Assembly: GCA_030062745.1 (NCBI GenBank)
Contig: CP099841.1
Span: 7,127,001 to 7,191,000 of the forward strand
Direction: 5' to 3'
Source of the DNA: Capitulum mitella
Lineage: Eukaryota; Arthropoda; Thecostraca; Pollicipedomorpha; Pollicipedidae
Length of the DNA stretch: 64,000 bases
Shown: positions 13,055 to 29,900 of the stretch, piece after piece
How the letters are laid out: each line of letters begins with the position of its first letter
Position numbering within the stretch: position 1 is the stretch's first letter
The notes under the pieces: generated by a model
The model's database searches: none
Told to the model about the DNA's origin: nothing
Seen by the model: only the letters and a program-made list of their open reading frames with translations
Translations under genes and position numbers: made by a program

Positions 13055-13642
13055 AGATGCTATTCTCCAATCGATTCTCTGTCGAACAAACCAGGGATAG
13101 TCTCGGTGCGAACCACGGTTGGCGATCAGGCGACAGGAACGACGTCATGTCGGCGGTTGGCAATGGTCTCGAGTTCAGCAGAAAATGGGCGAAATCGCCT
13201 CATGCATCGGTTAGCGTGGCGTTGGCGTGGCATGGCCGAAGCGGCAGATGCACACCCGTTTAGTGTTTGGCATCGGAATTACAAAAGAACGGGTTTTTAT
13301 TGGTTCCAATTTCGAATTAGTCATTGGCGCCTCTGCATTTGAAACCATAATAAAAAGCATTTTGAGCGCGCGCCGCGGCTACCCCGTCTAGCGGATTACG
13401 TCGACTCCACTAAATGATTTTCTGCCGATACCTTGTTGTGGTTGGTCATCGTGTCCTCGGATTCGTATCTTTAACGGTTTCCGAGATTATGAACCCATTT
13501 TGAAGCCCTGCAAAATGGCCATTTTTTGTGTTCCGAGTCCATCAGGCGTCACGTGCCGTTCCGGCTCTGCCTCTTCAGTGCGATGTAATTCTCCTATCGA
13601 TTCTTCGTCGAACGCACCAGGTTTTGTGTCGGTGCTACCCGT
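13055..13642 (+). repeat. Diverged direct repeat, about 527 bases apart
   Basis: Positions 13055-13115 and 13582-13642 align over about 60 bases. Both read GATG..ATTCTCC.ATCGATTCT, then GTCGAAC, CACCAGG or ACCAGG, then GTCTCGGTG or GTGTCGGTG. The similarity fades on both sides. It is an old local duplication, with no coding role visible. Confidence 0.55.
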
Positions 13643-14762
13643 TCTTACCGAGATCGATTGCCCGGAAGCGGCGTGCGTCTAAGTTCTTTCGTGCGTCTAG
13701 GTAAGAAAATGTGTCAATACACTGTGCCGCTAAATCTCTGAGATAACCAAGTTTCGGCCACGTGCGACCGCCAGTCTCGCCGCACCAGCCCATCCAAACC
13801 GATTTCCAACGGGGTCAGACAAAACGAGGTCGCGAAATACCCAGATTTTGTATTTATGTTACCCGTAATTCGACTGGCCAAATCCCTCCCCCCTCCCACT
13901 GATTTGCTCTTAAAATAGGCGGTGCCGCTACTGATCTGTTCTTCCGGTCCGGATAAGGTTTGTGACACTCCAGCGCGCGGAGTTCTGGCGCACTGATCTG
14001 GACTCAATTCAGTTCAGTTCAGTCCAGTCCAGTTTATTTACGAATCGTTCCAACGCGTGGATTACTGCTTGATTCGATTCATTTTAATGCAGCACATGTT
14101 CAATAGTCATGCAGATAAAACTAGGCAGTCAGACACATCAAGGTATAGGGGATAGTTCGTCAAGTTTGCGTACAAGCTCTCCACGGGTTCGAGAGGCGGT
14201 GGTGTCCAGCGGCAGGCGGTTCCAGGACGAGGCCGCGCGATACGAAAAAGTCCAGCGGGCCACAGACAGACGGAAAGTCAGCGACTCTAAGGCGCCGGCC
14301 GCCGACGCCCGGGTGGCACACTAGGACACAGCGGTGCGTGGAGTGAACACGTGGAGTATGAGGAGCGACTCCCTGTATTTAAACGCTCGGCCAGATCATT
14401 TACGAGTTAAGTAACGCACCGGACCTTATCTGGATTTGTTGTTACTAGAATGGCTTTACTAAGGTAATGCCGAATGCGTCCAGTGTATCAGGGCCTGGGC
14501 CCCGCATTTTCCGTCCAAAAAAATGGAGTGACCGACATTGCTGTGCGGGGATCGGACAGTCAGCCACGGGCTGCAATTCACTGTGTGGCAGACGGAGTGG
14601 TTTCAGTAACCTTGAGTCTGGCAGATGGACTTTCACGGTGGCGCACATTTGCCAGGCGTCCCGTTGCGAGCGTAATTTTCGCTTTAGTGGAACGACTATC
14701 GAACGCTGTTTCTCCAAAGCAAAATGTGCCGATCGGCCCGTCCCGTCACTACTGCTCTGCAG

Positions 14763-14794
14763 GCGCCCCATCACCTGGTGAGGTGATGGGGCGC
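14763..14794. repeat. Perfect 14-bp hairpin with GGTG loop
   Basis: GCGCCCCATCACCT at 14763-14776 is followed by a four-base loop and its exact complement at 14781-14794. No T-run follows, and no transposon around it explains it. Confidence 0.8.
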
Positions 14795-14957
14795 TGCGCT
14801 TCGTTGTACACTAAAAGTTAGCATTAACCAAGTGATGTTGGCTATACAGAAATGACTCGAATATTCTCCCCCCCCCTTAAATTCGGACTTTTCGCCGCCG
14901 ATGCCGCTCTGCAGCACACCGACAGCGTACTACGAAGCAGACCTAGTCGTTCTCTGG

Positions 14958-15112
14958 CATAGGCGCGGAAGCCATGCGGCCAGGGGGCTTCGGCCCCCCA
15001 ACTTTTTTGAAATTTAACATTGACCTTATGGGCGTTGACTGGAAAGAATTGACCCAAAATGCTTCTCGCCCCCCCCCCTCCCCCCAACTGAAGACGAATT
15101 CCCGTGCCCCTG
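14958..15112. mobile_element. Short hAT-like MITE
   Basis: Begins CATAGGCGCGGAAGCC and ends in the approximate inverse (TTCCCGTGCCCCTG). Flanking octamers are TTCTCTGG and ATCTTTGG, six of eight matching, as in an aged 8-bp hAT duplication. The interior is rich in C and G runs. No coding capacity. Confidence 0.55.
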
Positions 15113-15182
15113 ATCTTTGGTGTAACCCAACATCAGGATGGAGAAAGAAAAGTGAGGAATCTCGCACCGTTCAGTCCATGGG

Positions 15183-15449
15183 AAGGGACGTAGCCAGGGG
15201 GGAGGCATGGGGGCCATGTCCCCCGAGCCAAGCGGTCTGCACTAGATATATAGTGATTTTGCAGGGATACGGGAAAATTGTCATGTATATATGTTGCAAA
15301 AGCAAACATTATAAGTATTCCTGCGGGTTAAATATGAGCGCAAGGACATAAAATTGTTGCTTTTTCCCATCAGTTTCGTCATATGCCAGTGGCATACGAA
15401 AAAATCGACATTTACTCCTCCCCCGAGGAAAGTCCTGGCTACGTGTCTG
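15183..15449 (+). mobile_element. hAT-like MITE, family A (copy 1)
   Basis: A 267-bp element with ends resembling CAGRSACGTAGCCAGG. It aligns along its whole length with 51671-51942 and with the split copy at 49122-50646. Flanking octamers are TCCATGGG and TCCATAAG (6/8). It contains an internal CATATGCCAGTGGCAT imperfect palindrome shared by all copies. Non-coding. Confidence 0.85.
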
Positions 15450-16951
15450 TCCATAAGTGTAGTTTTCTGTACTGAAGTGGGTGCTCGGCAGGTACTTGGG
15501 TACCCCTAATATTGACTGGGCACCATAAAGGTTTTGTAATTTAACATAGGACGATATGGGGTGGCACCCACAATTATTTCAAGCTCGCAAGATACTGGAT
15601 TGGCAGGCACGGGGTACCCTCAGTCCATTTAAAAAAGTTTCATTTCTGCGTCGATCAGAACCTTTAACGACTTTCCCATTGAAATGAACGATGTCCGGTT
15701 GTTTAACCCTCGCGAATACAGGGGGGTGGTGCACACTGTACTTTCCGAGTTTTTGCATTAATTTCCGTACATCAGCTGGTACATTCGCTATGAAATTTTG
15801 CATACCTTGGTCTGGGACATTTCTGGTGTGTGCTCTAAAAATTCTGGGTCAATACTTCAACATGTCACTGGCTTGTAACCTCTTTCTCGACGGTTTATCA
15901 TGGAAAAATCATGATACGGCGATGGTCGTCATCGTACAGCAAACGTTTTGAACGTTTTACAATAATCATTCTTATTTAGTTTCATGCCTGTCTGTCACCT
16001 ATAGTGTCAGCGACCTCCGCACCTGGGTCTTTACTTGGTGCACGGTCATCTTAGGCCGAAATCCTTATTTGAGATTTCTGACCGTTTTGGCGTCAATGAG
16101 CCTCGGATGGATCATGATGTAATCTGAAGCACTGATTTGCATGGCAACAATACTTACTATCAATCCCTGTTAATGACAGAAGTCGTTCTGTGTCTCTCAT
16201 CAAACGTTTTATAGGTTACGTGTTATGAGATGCAATGGAAACCAAATTCAATTAGCACTGCAATGGAAACCAGAGTCAACTAACATTAGCTCCTTTGAGG
16301 TGGCTGGTGAGATCCCCTGTGTCTTGAAAGCGTCACGCGGGATGTCATCGCATAGCCAAAAGACCACACTACAAGTTAGTTTTTTCACTGCTCGATTTCC
16401 TCAGATATGAAATCGGCTGGCTGAAACTGGTGGGTCGTATCCCTCTCCTCCAGTCAAATCGCGCTATTTTCTTCCTCTGAAATGTTGTTCCATCAAACCA
16501 TAAATTGTATACACTGTCTTGCGTGCTTACACATATAATACTTTAAAAGATATTTTCTTTCCATGTTCCATTTCCCATTGCGACAGACATCTAAAAGCTG
16601 CGGTACGTGCAGATGTACCTGTGTGCAACGTAAGTCACTCGTGGTAATTCATAACCTAACGTTCATGTGCATGAAAGCTTCCCCCATAAAGCCGCACGTG
16701 CTGACAATGTCGTTTTTGCTGTTTACGCAGCAAAGAACTTGGCGTTTTGGGGCCTCTTTAGAAAGGCAGTGATCGAGATCAGTCGTTGTCCGTAACGGGG
16801 GGAGAGTGGGGTTTAAGTAGTCGGGGTTGGGGGGTTATACACACACCCAAAGCGCTAAAGTCTAGCTTGATTGCAAATCAACAGCGGTGTGGAATAGCAC
16901 AAAAGCTTCTTACATTAACGGTCTCAGTGTTTTTTTCAAACTGCCGTGGAA
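15450..16951. other. Intergenic, upstream of CCDC42-like gene
   Basis: No gene is recognised. The last hundred bases presumably hold the promoter and 5' UTR of the coiled-coil gene, but no TATA box is evident. Confidence 0.4.
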
Positions 16952-17932
16952 ATGAAACGGTCAGACAAGCTGAACAGTGATTTGGAAGACTTTTTTCGAA
17001 TTCGCTTCGAAAACAAGATCGCAATCCGCCCCCGACGAGAGGATTGCCATTTAGCAGCGGCAACTAGGCTATTGGCGAAAAAACACGAGCTCGAACAAGT
17101 GGGCAAGGAAGTAGATCAATGCCAGGTCTGGTATAACACTAAAATGGACAAGATAGCGGCGGAAAGGGGTATGTTGGAGGAGCGCGAGAAAGCTCTGAAA
17201 AATCAGTTGCTAAAGTTTGACAAATTTCTTCGGGAAAACGAATCGAAGCGACACAGGGGCTTGGAAAAGATCAAAGAAGAGCACCAACATCAAGTTTTAA
17301 AGGACCAGGAAATAGCTAGGCTTAACGAGGAACTCCGTAAACTAAACAACAGAAAACACGCAATTCAGGAAGGAGTAAACAAGAACTCAGCATTTTTGGA
17401 CTTCATGACCAAAGCAGTCGAAGCGTCGGACGATTACGAAGAGATCCACGACATTTTGTGCCGGTGCGAAGTGCTGTGGGCCACCAAACAGTACCTGGAG
17501 GAGAGGGAGCAGCAGGACAACAACGCTGTGGAGGCGCAGACGCTGAGCATCGTCCAGTACTCGGACAACTGCAATACGGAGATCCTGCGCCTCAACAATC
17601 TGATGTCCGAGCTGCAGGCGCGCTACGACCAGGCACAGCGGGACGTGATGAACGCTGAAAACAACTGGACGCGCATCAAGAACACGGCCGCCAAGAAGAC
17701 GCTGCTGCTGGGTCGCATCAAGATGGCCGTCCACAACCTGTATCAGCTGTGCAACCGTTACCACCAGGCCCGCATCCTGGAGCAGGAGGAGGTCGTGGTG
17801 TACACGCTGCCCGGCGACCAGCTGAAGGCAATTCGTAGCGTCATGGAGGATATCGCCGCCGTTTACAAAGAATGCAAACGCCCCACCAAACACAACTGTG
17901 AGGACCACGCACCTATACAGTTGGACATGTGA
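16952..17932 (+). CDS. CCDC42/CFAP73-family axonemal coiled-coil protein
   Basis: Members of this DUF4200 family (CCDC42, CFAP73) act in motile cilia and sperm flagella, where CFAP73 belongs to the modifier-of-inner-arm complex and CCDC42 is needed for sperm tail formation. The 326-residue protein starts at the ATG at 16952; the upstream in-frame codons are not ATG. It has an N-terminal FFRIRFENKI segment, then long heptad helices (LLAKKHELEQVGKEVDQ, LEEREKALKNQLLKFDKFL), a family-typical SAFLDFMTKAVEAS motif near residue 150, and C-terminal helices containing KKTLLLGRIKMAVHNLY. Length matches the family (about 310-320). There is no intron, and an AATAAA follows 52 bases after the stop. I cannot separate CCDC42 from CFAP73 by eye. 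Presence of the gene fits an animal with flagellated sperm. Confidence 0.9.
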   Translation: MKRSDKLNSDLEDFFRIRFENKIAIRPRREDCHLAAATRLLAKKHELEQVGKEVDQCQVWYNTKMDKIAAERGMLEEREKALKNQLLKFDKFLRENESKRHRGLEKIKEEHQHQVLKDQEIARLNEELRKLNNRKHAIQEGVNKNSAFLDFMTKAVEASDDYEEIHDILCRCEVLWATKQYLEEREQQDNNAVEAQTLSIVQYSDNCNTEILRLNNLMSELQARYDQAQRDVMNAENNWTRIKNTAAKKTLLLGRIKMAVHNLYQLCNRYHQARILEQEEVVVYTLPGDQLKAIRSVMEDIAAVYKECKRPTKHNCEDHAPIQLDM

Positions 17933-17984
17933 CAATGAATGACAAAAATGTCGGATAAAATCACGTTGACAGATGTTCCCGGAA

Positions 17985-17990
17985 AATAAA
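17985..17990 (+). promoter_or_regulatory. Polyadenylation signal AATAAA
   Basis: Canonical AATAAA 52 bases after the stop of the coiled-coil gene, on the same strand. Confidence 0.75.
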
Positions 17991-17999
17991 TACTAATGT

Positions 18000-18960
18000 C
18001 CAGGTTTGAAGAGCGTCTCTAGTCGTGCCCCGTTGTGTGTCGCGCCGTTCGGTCTGAGGACGTTGACTGACGTCTTTTTGTTGTCTGAGGACTTCAGAAG
18101 CATGCAAAACATGGCTGCCATCACCACTGCCAAACCTCAAATCAAGCTCGCCGATTTCCACGAGAAACTCGCAATATCTCCGCCAGAAGTCATGGTTGTC
18201 GTTTAGGTACTCGGTGAGCGGGGAGAAAGTACAAGTGTGAGAGAAACGGGCAATACGTTGCACAGCCTGTTCATCATCTGCCTCCTCCCCCAAAGAGTCA
18301 GGCACAAAAGGGCTTGGAAATCCAAGACAGCAGCAGCCATAGCTATTTGCTGATTAGCTGGATGAATGCTTGTGTTTTGGTGACCAAACAACAGACAATA
18401 CCCTTAGCTACCCACGTGCAAACCGGGATAGAACTACGTCAGAACACAATTTAAAAGCATTTCGTTTATCCCAGTGGCCGCCGCTGTGACCGCTGATGTC
18501 AGGCTGCCACGTTGAGACATGGGCACGTAGGGCCGGGTGACCAACGCTGTGAGTGTGACGCCGCCGTGGACGAAATCAACCGCCAGTCCGGGGCAGGGCT
18601 GGCGGTGCGTTACGTGTGAGGCCTTTTCATTAAAACCTGTTGGAATGATCAATCTTAAAAGTAAATGGTGAAGGTAGTTTAATTTTATAAGCAATCGTTG
18701 TTTTTCAGCAGGTAAATGATTCTATACGTATGACGTAAATAACTGCAAATTTCTAGTCGATTCTTCAGTTATCGCGGCTTTGAGAATCCTTGAGCACGCT
18801 TAGTTCGGTCGGACAAATCGGCGCGAATGGACCGGTGACGTCATCGGCGACTCTGAACAATCGTAAGCAAATGGCGTGTTGACTTTACCTCCTAAATACG
18901 GCCTTGCTTGCGTGCATATAAGGATAACAGAACGGTGTGTATCAACCATACCAGTTGATA
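18000..18960. other. Gap between convergent genes
   Basis: The coiled-coil gene and the EGF gene converge here. No gene is recognised. Confidence 0.4.
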
Positions 18961-18961
18961 A

Positions 18962-18971
18962 TTTATTTATT
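18962..18971 (-). promoter_or_regulatory. Overlapping AATAAA signals for EGF gene
   Basis: TTTATTTATT on the plus strand gives two overlapping AATAAA hexamers on the minus strand, about 215 bases beyond the EGF gene's stop. Confidence 0.65.
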
Positions 18972-19184
18972 GAGCGCTTGGAGTACGACACAAGGTCATG
19001 GTTTCAAGACCACATCGCGCGAAAATTCAAGGCGCTTGCCATAACACACGCGGCTCACCCAATCCCTCCCAGCGTAGAGAGATGGACTGACGCGCTGCGT
19101 CGACCTACAACTCGCCTGTCCCAAAATGGAGCCCACGCGCCTCCGCCGCCTCCGCCTCAACCCCGCGCCGATTCAATGACGGCG

Positions 19185-22066
19185 TCACCGCCGCGGCAGC
19201 TCGACTACACTGTCGCGAGCCGTGCGGCGGATCTGCGGCTCCACGTCCCGCAGCAGCTGCTCCAGGAAGTCCTCGTGACGACGTCGCCTGAGGCGCCGGC
19301 TGTGGCGCCGCCGCCGCCGGCTCTGCGGTCGGGAGCGGCGGCGGCGGCCGGGCGCGGCGGAGGCGGCGCCATCCTCTGCTGCATCGCGCCGCAGCACGAG
19401 GCCGCCGTAGTACTGCGCCAAGCCGGCGGCCGGCGGCGCGACCTCCTGCCTTGGCACCACCGCCGCCGCCGCCGTGGCCAGGCCGGAGCCAACGGTCAGC
19501 GTGTGCTCGCACAGCTGAAGGCAGACGGGTAAACGCGCTGACAGGGCAGACACATACGGAAGGAACCAGGTTACAACAGCGAAACAGGTCTTCAGTCAGA
19601 ATGACTAGGGATTTCTCAGTCGGTGAAATCTGACGGCTGGTCAGCGACGGATCGATATCACCGGATATTTTCAAAACGGATTGCTGAACATATTCGAACT
19701 AATGTGTTATACGACTAGATCCACCGCGAACATACCCGAACGTTCAAAACGTAAGTTTGAAAGGAAACAAAATTTAAATATGAAGGCTTAGTGTACCTCA
19801 TTGTTGCAAGCTGGATCAGTTATGTCCGTTTAATCGTACACAGAAGACTGCAATTTTCTAGAAAACATGCAGAAAGTTTTTCGTATAAGGAATCTGCTCA
19901 CATTCATGCCTACTCGAAGCTGTCAGTCAATGTTCCTGCAAACCAAGGCCGCACCACGAACTGCTCAGTGTCAGGAAGCCGGGACGCTCAGCACCCCACC
20001 AGACCCCACCAGCGGCCGTCAGTGGGTGCGCCAGGCTCCAAAGGCGCCGCGGCGCAGCGTGCACCCTACTCACGTCACCCGAACTGAGCGCGCTGCAGAC
20101 GCAGACGAAGCCGCCCTCCTCCTGGCGACAGGTGCCACCGTTCTGGCACGGGTTGCCCTCCGAGCAGCGCGTGATCCGGATACAGCGCGGGTCCGAGTCT
20201 GCGGCGCCCGGACAGGGAACGGGTCCGGTGAACACGGCATGGGGAAGGAGGCAGAGATCCAGGCAGGATGAGACGCACCAGGCTCGGCGGTCTTGATGCA
20301 CGGTTAGCATGATGCGTCGCGTAAACTGTTGTCATTGATAGTTGCTGACAGCCGTCATTGACGGGTCCACCCAAGCAGTCATTCGCCAAACTGAATAGCA
20401 AAAAACACTGTGTGCCAAATACTACGCAACGGAGCGAGAAATGTAAAAACAATCTGAGACTACGAACTAAAAAAGCGACGGGTCGCTGCCAAGAACTGTC
20501 GGACAAAAAAATGGCATGCGCTGCGAAACCAGGCTAATGGGCATCTGGAAAACCGAGTCAGCGAAAAATCTGCAGAACAAAACTGCAAGTTTTTTGAAGG
20601 GGAGCAGAGAGCAGCGTTTTTTTTCAAGCGTTTGAATGGCAAGACAATATCAGGTCGCAAAACCTAAGCCTGAGCAATGAAGATCTTCAGCATCCTGCCA
20701 GCATTACCGATTCAGATCCCCAGTCAAATGCATCAAATGCCCCTATTCATAAGAGGGTTCCACTCTCCCACAACCGAGTCCGAGTCCCAGTCGCAGCAAT
20801 TTCCTAGCCACGCTCCCAGTCGTGAGAGCCTGACACCAAGTCATCTTCTTACGTGTCAGTGAGTCACGCGCTAGTCGGCAACGAATCTGTCAACCGCGGA
20901 CCGGCGAGTCGGGAGGAGCCTGCCACGAGTCGGCAGACTGCGACTCAATCAGCCCCGAGTCAGCCCGTCGCCGGTCGGTTAGTCGGCCGGTCACAGTCAG
21001 CAGTAGCGCGGTCACAGTCAAGGTCACGATGTCCCCAGCCGAGGGAAGACCGACCTGAAAGGGGCGCCCAGCCGAGCCGTTCCTGGCAGTGGCACGAGAA
21101 GCCCGCCAGCGTGTTGGCCTCGTCGCGGTCGCAGCGGAACATGGAGCCGCAGTCGGGCAGGCCGGCCGAGCAGGGGTCGCGCGCCTCCTGGCAGAAGTCG
21201 CCGCCCCAGGCCGGCTGGCACGCGCAGAAGAACACGGGAGCGCCGCCCTCGTCCTGGCGACAGACCATTGACGGAGACTTGCGCACCTTGTCCGAACTTT
21301 GTCAGTCAATGGGAAAATTTATCATGAAGTGATAAGTTTGCCATTGGCAAACGAACAAAAAAGCAGTTCTTATGGTTTGAGCGCGACATTTTCGGTTTGC
21401 TTCTTCATTATCGGTGTCGAAAAGCCAGATGGAAAGACAAGCGCATCACGCGCACAGTCGGCGTCATAACAAACAATATTTTAACGCTTTAACAAAGCAC
21501 ACGGGGCTTACCCTAGACATGCATTCTCCTTCGTGCTTGCACATCGGTTCGCCATCCACCTTACACATTCCGGGGTATTTCTGTGAAATTTCAACAGTGG
21601 CGCTTCGCCTGGGCAAGTCGTCAACAGATGCCAACAATGCGTTTTGGCTTTCTTCATTCGATACTTTTGGTGTCTTAGATTCGTCTCCTCTCGACTGACG
21701 GATCGTCTGATAATCCACTGCGACCGCCGCCTGAGACATTTTCCTTTGAGCTTTCCGTAGTTGTCTCATTAGATACCTTCTTCTCTTCAAGTTCCTAATC
21801 CTGCGACGACGCCTGCTTTGCTTTGTCATCTCATGTTTGTGGTGGTTGGTCAGTCCTCTCGCTTGTCGTTTTTGTCTGGTTACATTAAGGTTCGTGGATA
21901 AGTCGGTCATAACATTTTGCCACATCAGGATCGTCTCGTTGGACAAAACACTTACCTGTACTGGCAAATCTACCTTTGCGGACAAACTAGTGCGATAGGA
22001 GTTCATTGGGCGCTCATGCAGAGCAACATGACAGGAGATCATCAACAGTAATACCTCATATCGCAT
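19185..22066 (-). CDS. Secreted protein with furin site and three EGF domains
   Basis: Four-exon model, about 402 residues: 22066-21512, 21253-21055, 20198-20074 and 19514-19185 (stop). Junction phases agree: 0, 1, 0. The N-terminus has a hydrophobic LLLMISCHVAL stretch, probably a signal peptide. A proprotein-convertase site RQKR lies at residues 64-67, then a strongly basic helix (residues 85-110). EGF1 spans the first junction (CKHEGEC ... CACQPAWGGDFC). EGF2 runs from DPCSAGLPDC to DPRC. EGF3 is CSEGNPCQNGGTC ... CVCSALSSGDLC, with its sixth cysteine supplied by exon 4. The tail is Ala/Pro/Arg-rich with no membrane helix. The start of exon 2 is ambiguous: 21286 and 21277 are also in phase, but 21253 gives the cleanest EGF spacing. 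The architecture suggests an extracellular ligand or matrix protein. I do not recognise the specific family. Confidence 0.75.
20770..21015. repeat. Degenerate CGAGTC/CAGTCG-rich stretch
   Basis: Within the intron between EGF exons 2 and 3, the hexamers GAGTCC, GAGTCG, CAGTCG and CACAGTCA recur irregularly, without a fixed period. It looks like cryptic simple sequence. Confidence 0.5.
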
Positions 22067-24639
22067 GACACAGGATCATCGTGTGATTTAAACTTGCCTT
22101 TAGCTCACATAAAGTCATTGCACAGTAACTTCTCACGCAGCATGTTCAAAGTGATCGAAACGTTGCAGGATCGCATGAATACTTTCCTGAAAGTATACGC
22201 GATTGACGTTGACATTCGTTACGTAGGTCGCATTCGATCTGTTTCTGGTCGGTGGTCGTCAGCCTTGGTCGATTTGCCCGCAAATAGCGGTAATGACTTG
22301 AATCATCAAACTAGTTTGAATCCTCCTATGTTACTTTTCCTTTCAGCTCTGCGATATCCGTCCATTCTCCGTTGATTTATATACCCAATTCACGTGCGAT
22401 GTGTAACACATATACTCTGCCGCGTGCGACGCTCAAATTAACGTAGCTTGTATCTTGGCGACGCAGTGGTTGGCAAAAGAATAACTGGGGTGGAAATGAT
22501 CTCATGAAGGCGCGCATATTTGTACATGACGTAATACACGACTCATTAGCAGCCTTTGGGAACATTTTCGGACGTGCTTTGGACTTCGTATTTTGTGAGA
22601 AACCTGCGCGCCTCACGTTAACAGAGTATTAACCTATTAAGGCATATTAGCTACTTAGCCTTTTCGCGAAATACCTGCACCAGGCATGCTTTACGCGCCA
22701 AGACTTATCATCTTTCGCCAGTATTACTGTTTGCCCGAAACTAACGTTGATGCTAAAATATAAATATTTACAAAATATATAAAAAATAAGCCATGAGGTA
22801 CCATATCATAGAGCATATTAATGCATACCGTACTTCAGGCATCTTTTGCCTATTTTTAGTATGATGCTCGAAATAGCTGCAACGTCACAAAACCGATAGA
22901 AACATATTCAGATCAGCCACGTTAGAGATGGCTATTTTTGAATGGGTGAGTTCCATATGTCACCAAGATAACGTTGTTCCAAGGCATTACCAAGTCTTGA
23001 ACCGACCAAGCCATTGCCACGTTTTCAAAGCAGACTAATGAAGAGTGAACTCCTCATCACCGTGCACAGCTTTGCCTCCTATGGGTTGATAAAAAAAAAC
23101 ACTAGAAATAGAAAGGTTGCCAGTTTAGACATTGAGCAAGCGGGGCGTGGCACAGCTGGCTCAGGTAAAAACGTAGCGTCTTCCTTCTTCCTGAGACGCA
23201 TCAAAAATAGCAAGATGATGCGGGCGATAGCAAGTGTCGACCACACTCCCTTCCCCCTTGACAGATCCGAACTATACGGTACAAGTCACAGCTGAGACAA
23301 GTCTAATAAACACAGATAAATTTATTGCAAATTCCACGTCGTGATGAAAAGGTGCACAGTATACGTCGGAACTGCAAAACAACTACGGAAAGCAAGACGC
23401 CAACGACGTATTTGAAGCAGAAGCAGAAATCCAGACATCCGAATGACGGGACGATGTACGGCGAGTACTGGCGCGTCCAGACTGCAAGCTCCACCCCACG
23501 TGACCGCACAATACCGCGACGAGCCCGGTACCAATCCCATACTGGGCAGGACGGTCGGCCGCGTATTCTGCCGGTCCGGGGAGCAGCCTCGAATCCGAGC
23601 GCTTCGACCGCAAAACACCGGTCTGCGAGTCCGACATCACCGCACCAGAAGCCACCACGTTCTCCGGCAGGCAGGCGCCGCGCAGACGGCGGCGCCCCTT
23701 TATCACAGGCCGTTCCCCACGAGCCCCACCCCGCACCGACAGCGCCGCACGCGCCAAGCCACGCGACGGGCCGGGATCGCCGCGCCGCCGAGCGCTGGAA
23801 CAGCACTCCGGAGCTAATCGTGCGGCGCCCACGGGCGGGCCGCGACGATAATTGGGCAGTGACACTGACCCCGCGCTGTGCGATCAATATGCCCTGTTCT
23901 CCCATGCAATGTGCTACCCAGACGGCCGGCTAGGACAAAGCGGCGCGACCGGGTCCCTATACCCTTACAGTCGCGCTTCTAATGTCACAGTTGCACCGCA
24001 GCGAACAAACCTCGCCTTTCGCTGGTCTTGTGTAACGGACTTATTAGCTAAATCACAACAGTGTAACACAATCCGGGGAGCGAATCTCGTGAGTAAGTTC
24101 CTTCTGGTCTGAACGCTTTCAACACACAGCACGGGGGCTAACAAGCAGCGTCAGATCGCCGAACAATCACTCGAGCAGGCGGGAAACTATAAGCGGGAGG
24201 GCAGCCGACTACGACTCGGGAATTCAATCTCGCCAAACTAGCCGCCTCCCGGCGTGTATTCGCCATTTTCTGATCCCGGCGTAGCGCATGCTGGCCTGGA
24301 GACTGACACGTGTGTAAACAACGCTCATGGCGAGGGCCAAACGCTTGTCGGCGCCACCACCGACCGCGCACGGACTACCGGCGCTCACCGCAAACTAAGT
24401 TCGGCCGGGTGCCGCCCCAGCAGCGGCCTCGTGCCCCGCACTTGGCGGGAGACCTTAAGTAATGCACCTAAACTCGCAGAGATATCATGCTCGTAATGCA
24501 CCTAACCTCGCCGAGAGACGCCGTCCCCCGCAGCAACCACGACGGCGGATCGGACTGACCAACGCCACTCTCCGGCGGCCGGCGGCCTGGTCCGAGGCTC
24601 GCCGCCGCCCGACGCCTCCTGCCGCCCTCGGCCGGGCCG
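22067..24639. other. Spacer between EGF gene and ATE1
   Basis: Holds the EGF promoter side (22.1-22.6 kb), an AT-rich part, and a GC- and CpG-rich stretch at about 23300-24600. Several 80-200 residue frames overlap on both strands in the GC-rich part. They are Arg/Pro/Ala-biased mirror frames typical of GC-rich non-coding DNA. No domain is recognised. The last part is probably ATE1 3' UTR. Confidence 0.4.
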
Positions 24640-29485
<4,846 letters not shown>

Positions 29486-29900
29486 TCTCTTCCTACTTTA
29501 GTCTTCAGAACTATTCATGAAAACTATGCAAGAGAACAGAAGATACAGTCTGAAATCACGACCCATTGTTTGTTAGGGACCTACACAAATACCACTGAAC
29601 TTAACCACATTCCCAAAAGTTCAGCAGTACTGTGGTGATAAGATGATGCCAGTTTCCCAAAATAATCGGTTTGGGTGGAAAATGACGCCTGTATGGATAT
29701 AATTCCCAATGGTTATTTCCTCGCCACCTTTGTTCACCCATATTTCTGAGCAATTTTATCGCTAAAGCAGGTACGCAGGATACCGTTCTTGGTAATCTTT
29801 ACAAGTGTACCACCACGGCCAGAATTCGAGGTTTGAGGAAGGATTCTACGGCTCTAGCGTAAATCTCCATGACGTCACAAAAGTCAAAATATAAGGTCCG
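29486..29900. other. ATE1 upstream region
   Basis: Immediately 5' of the ATE1 start codon. CpG frequency rises again toward 29.7 kb, as expected at a promoter. No TATA box was identified. Confidence 0.4.

Noticed and set aside
19105..19674. Long GC-rich frames on both strands around EGF exon 4
   Set aside because: Shadows of the coding exon; only the frame ending at 19185 joins exon 3 in phase and supplies the missing EGF cysteine.
23146..23168. tRNA A-box-like sequence GTGGCACAGCTGGCTCAGG
   Set aside because: No B box at the right distance and no cloverleaf can be folded; at most a SINE relic.
23303..23933. Overlapping 160-200 codon frames on both strands
   Set aside because: Low-complexity Arg/Pro/Ala translations of CpG-rich DNA without motifs or splice partners.
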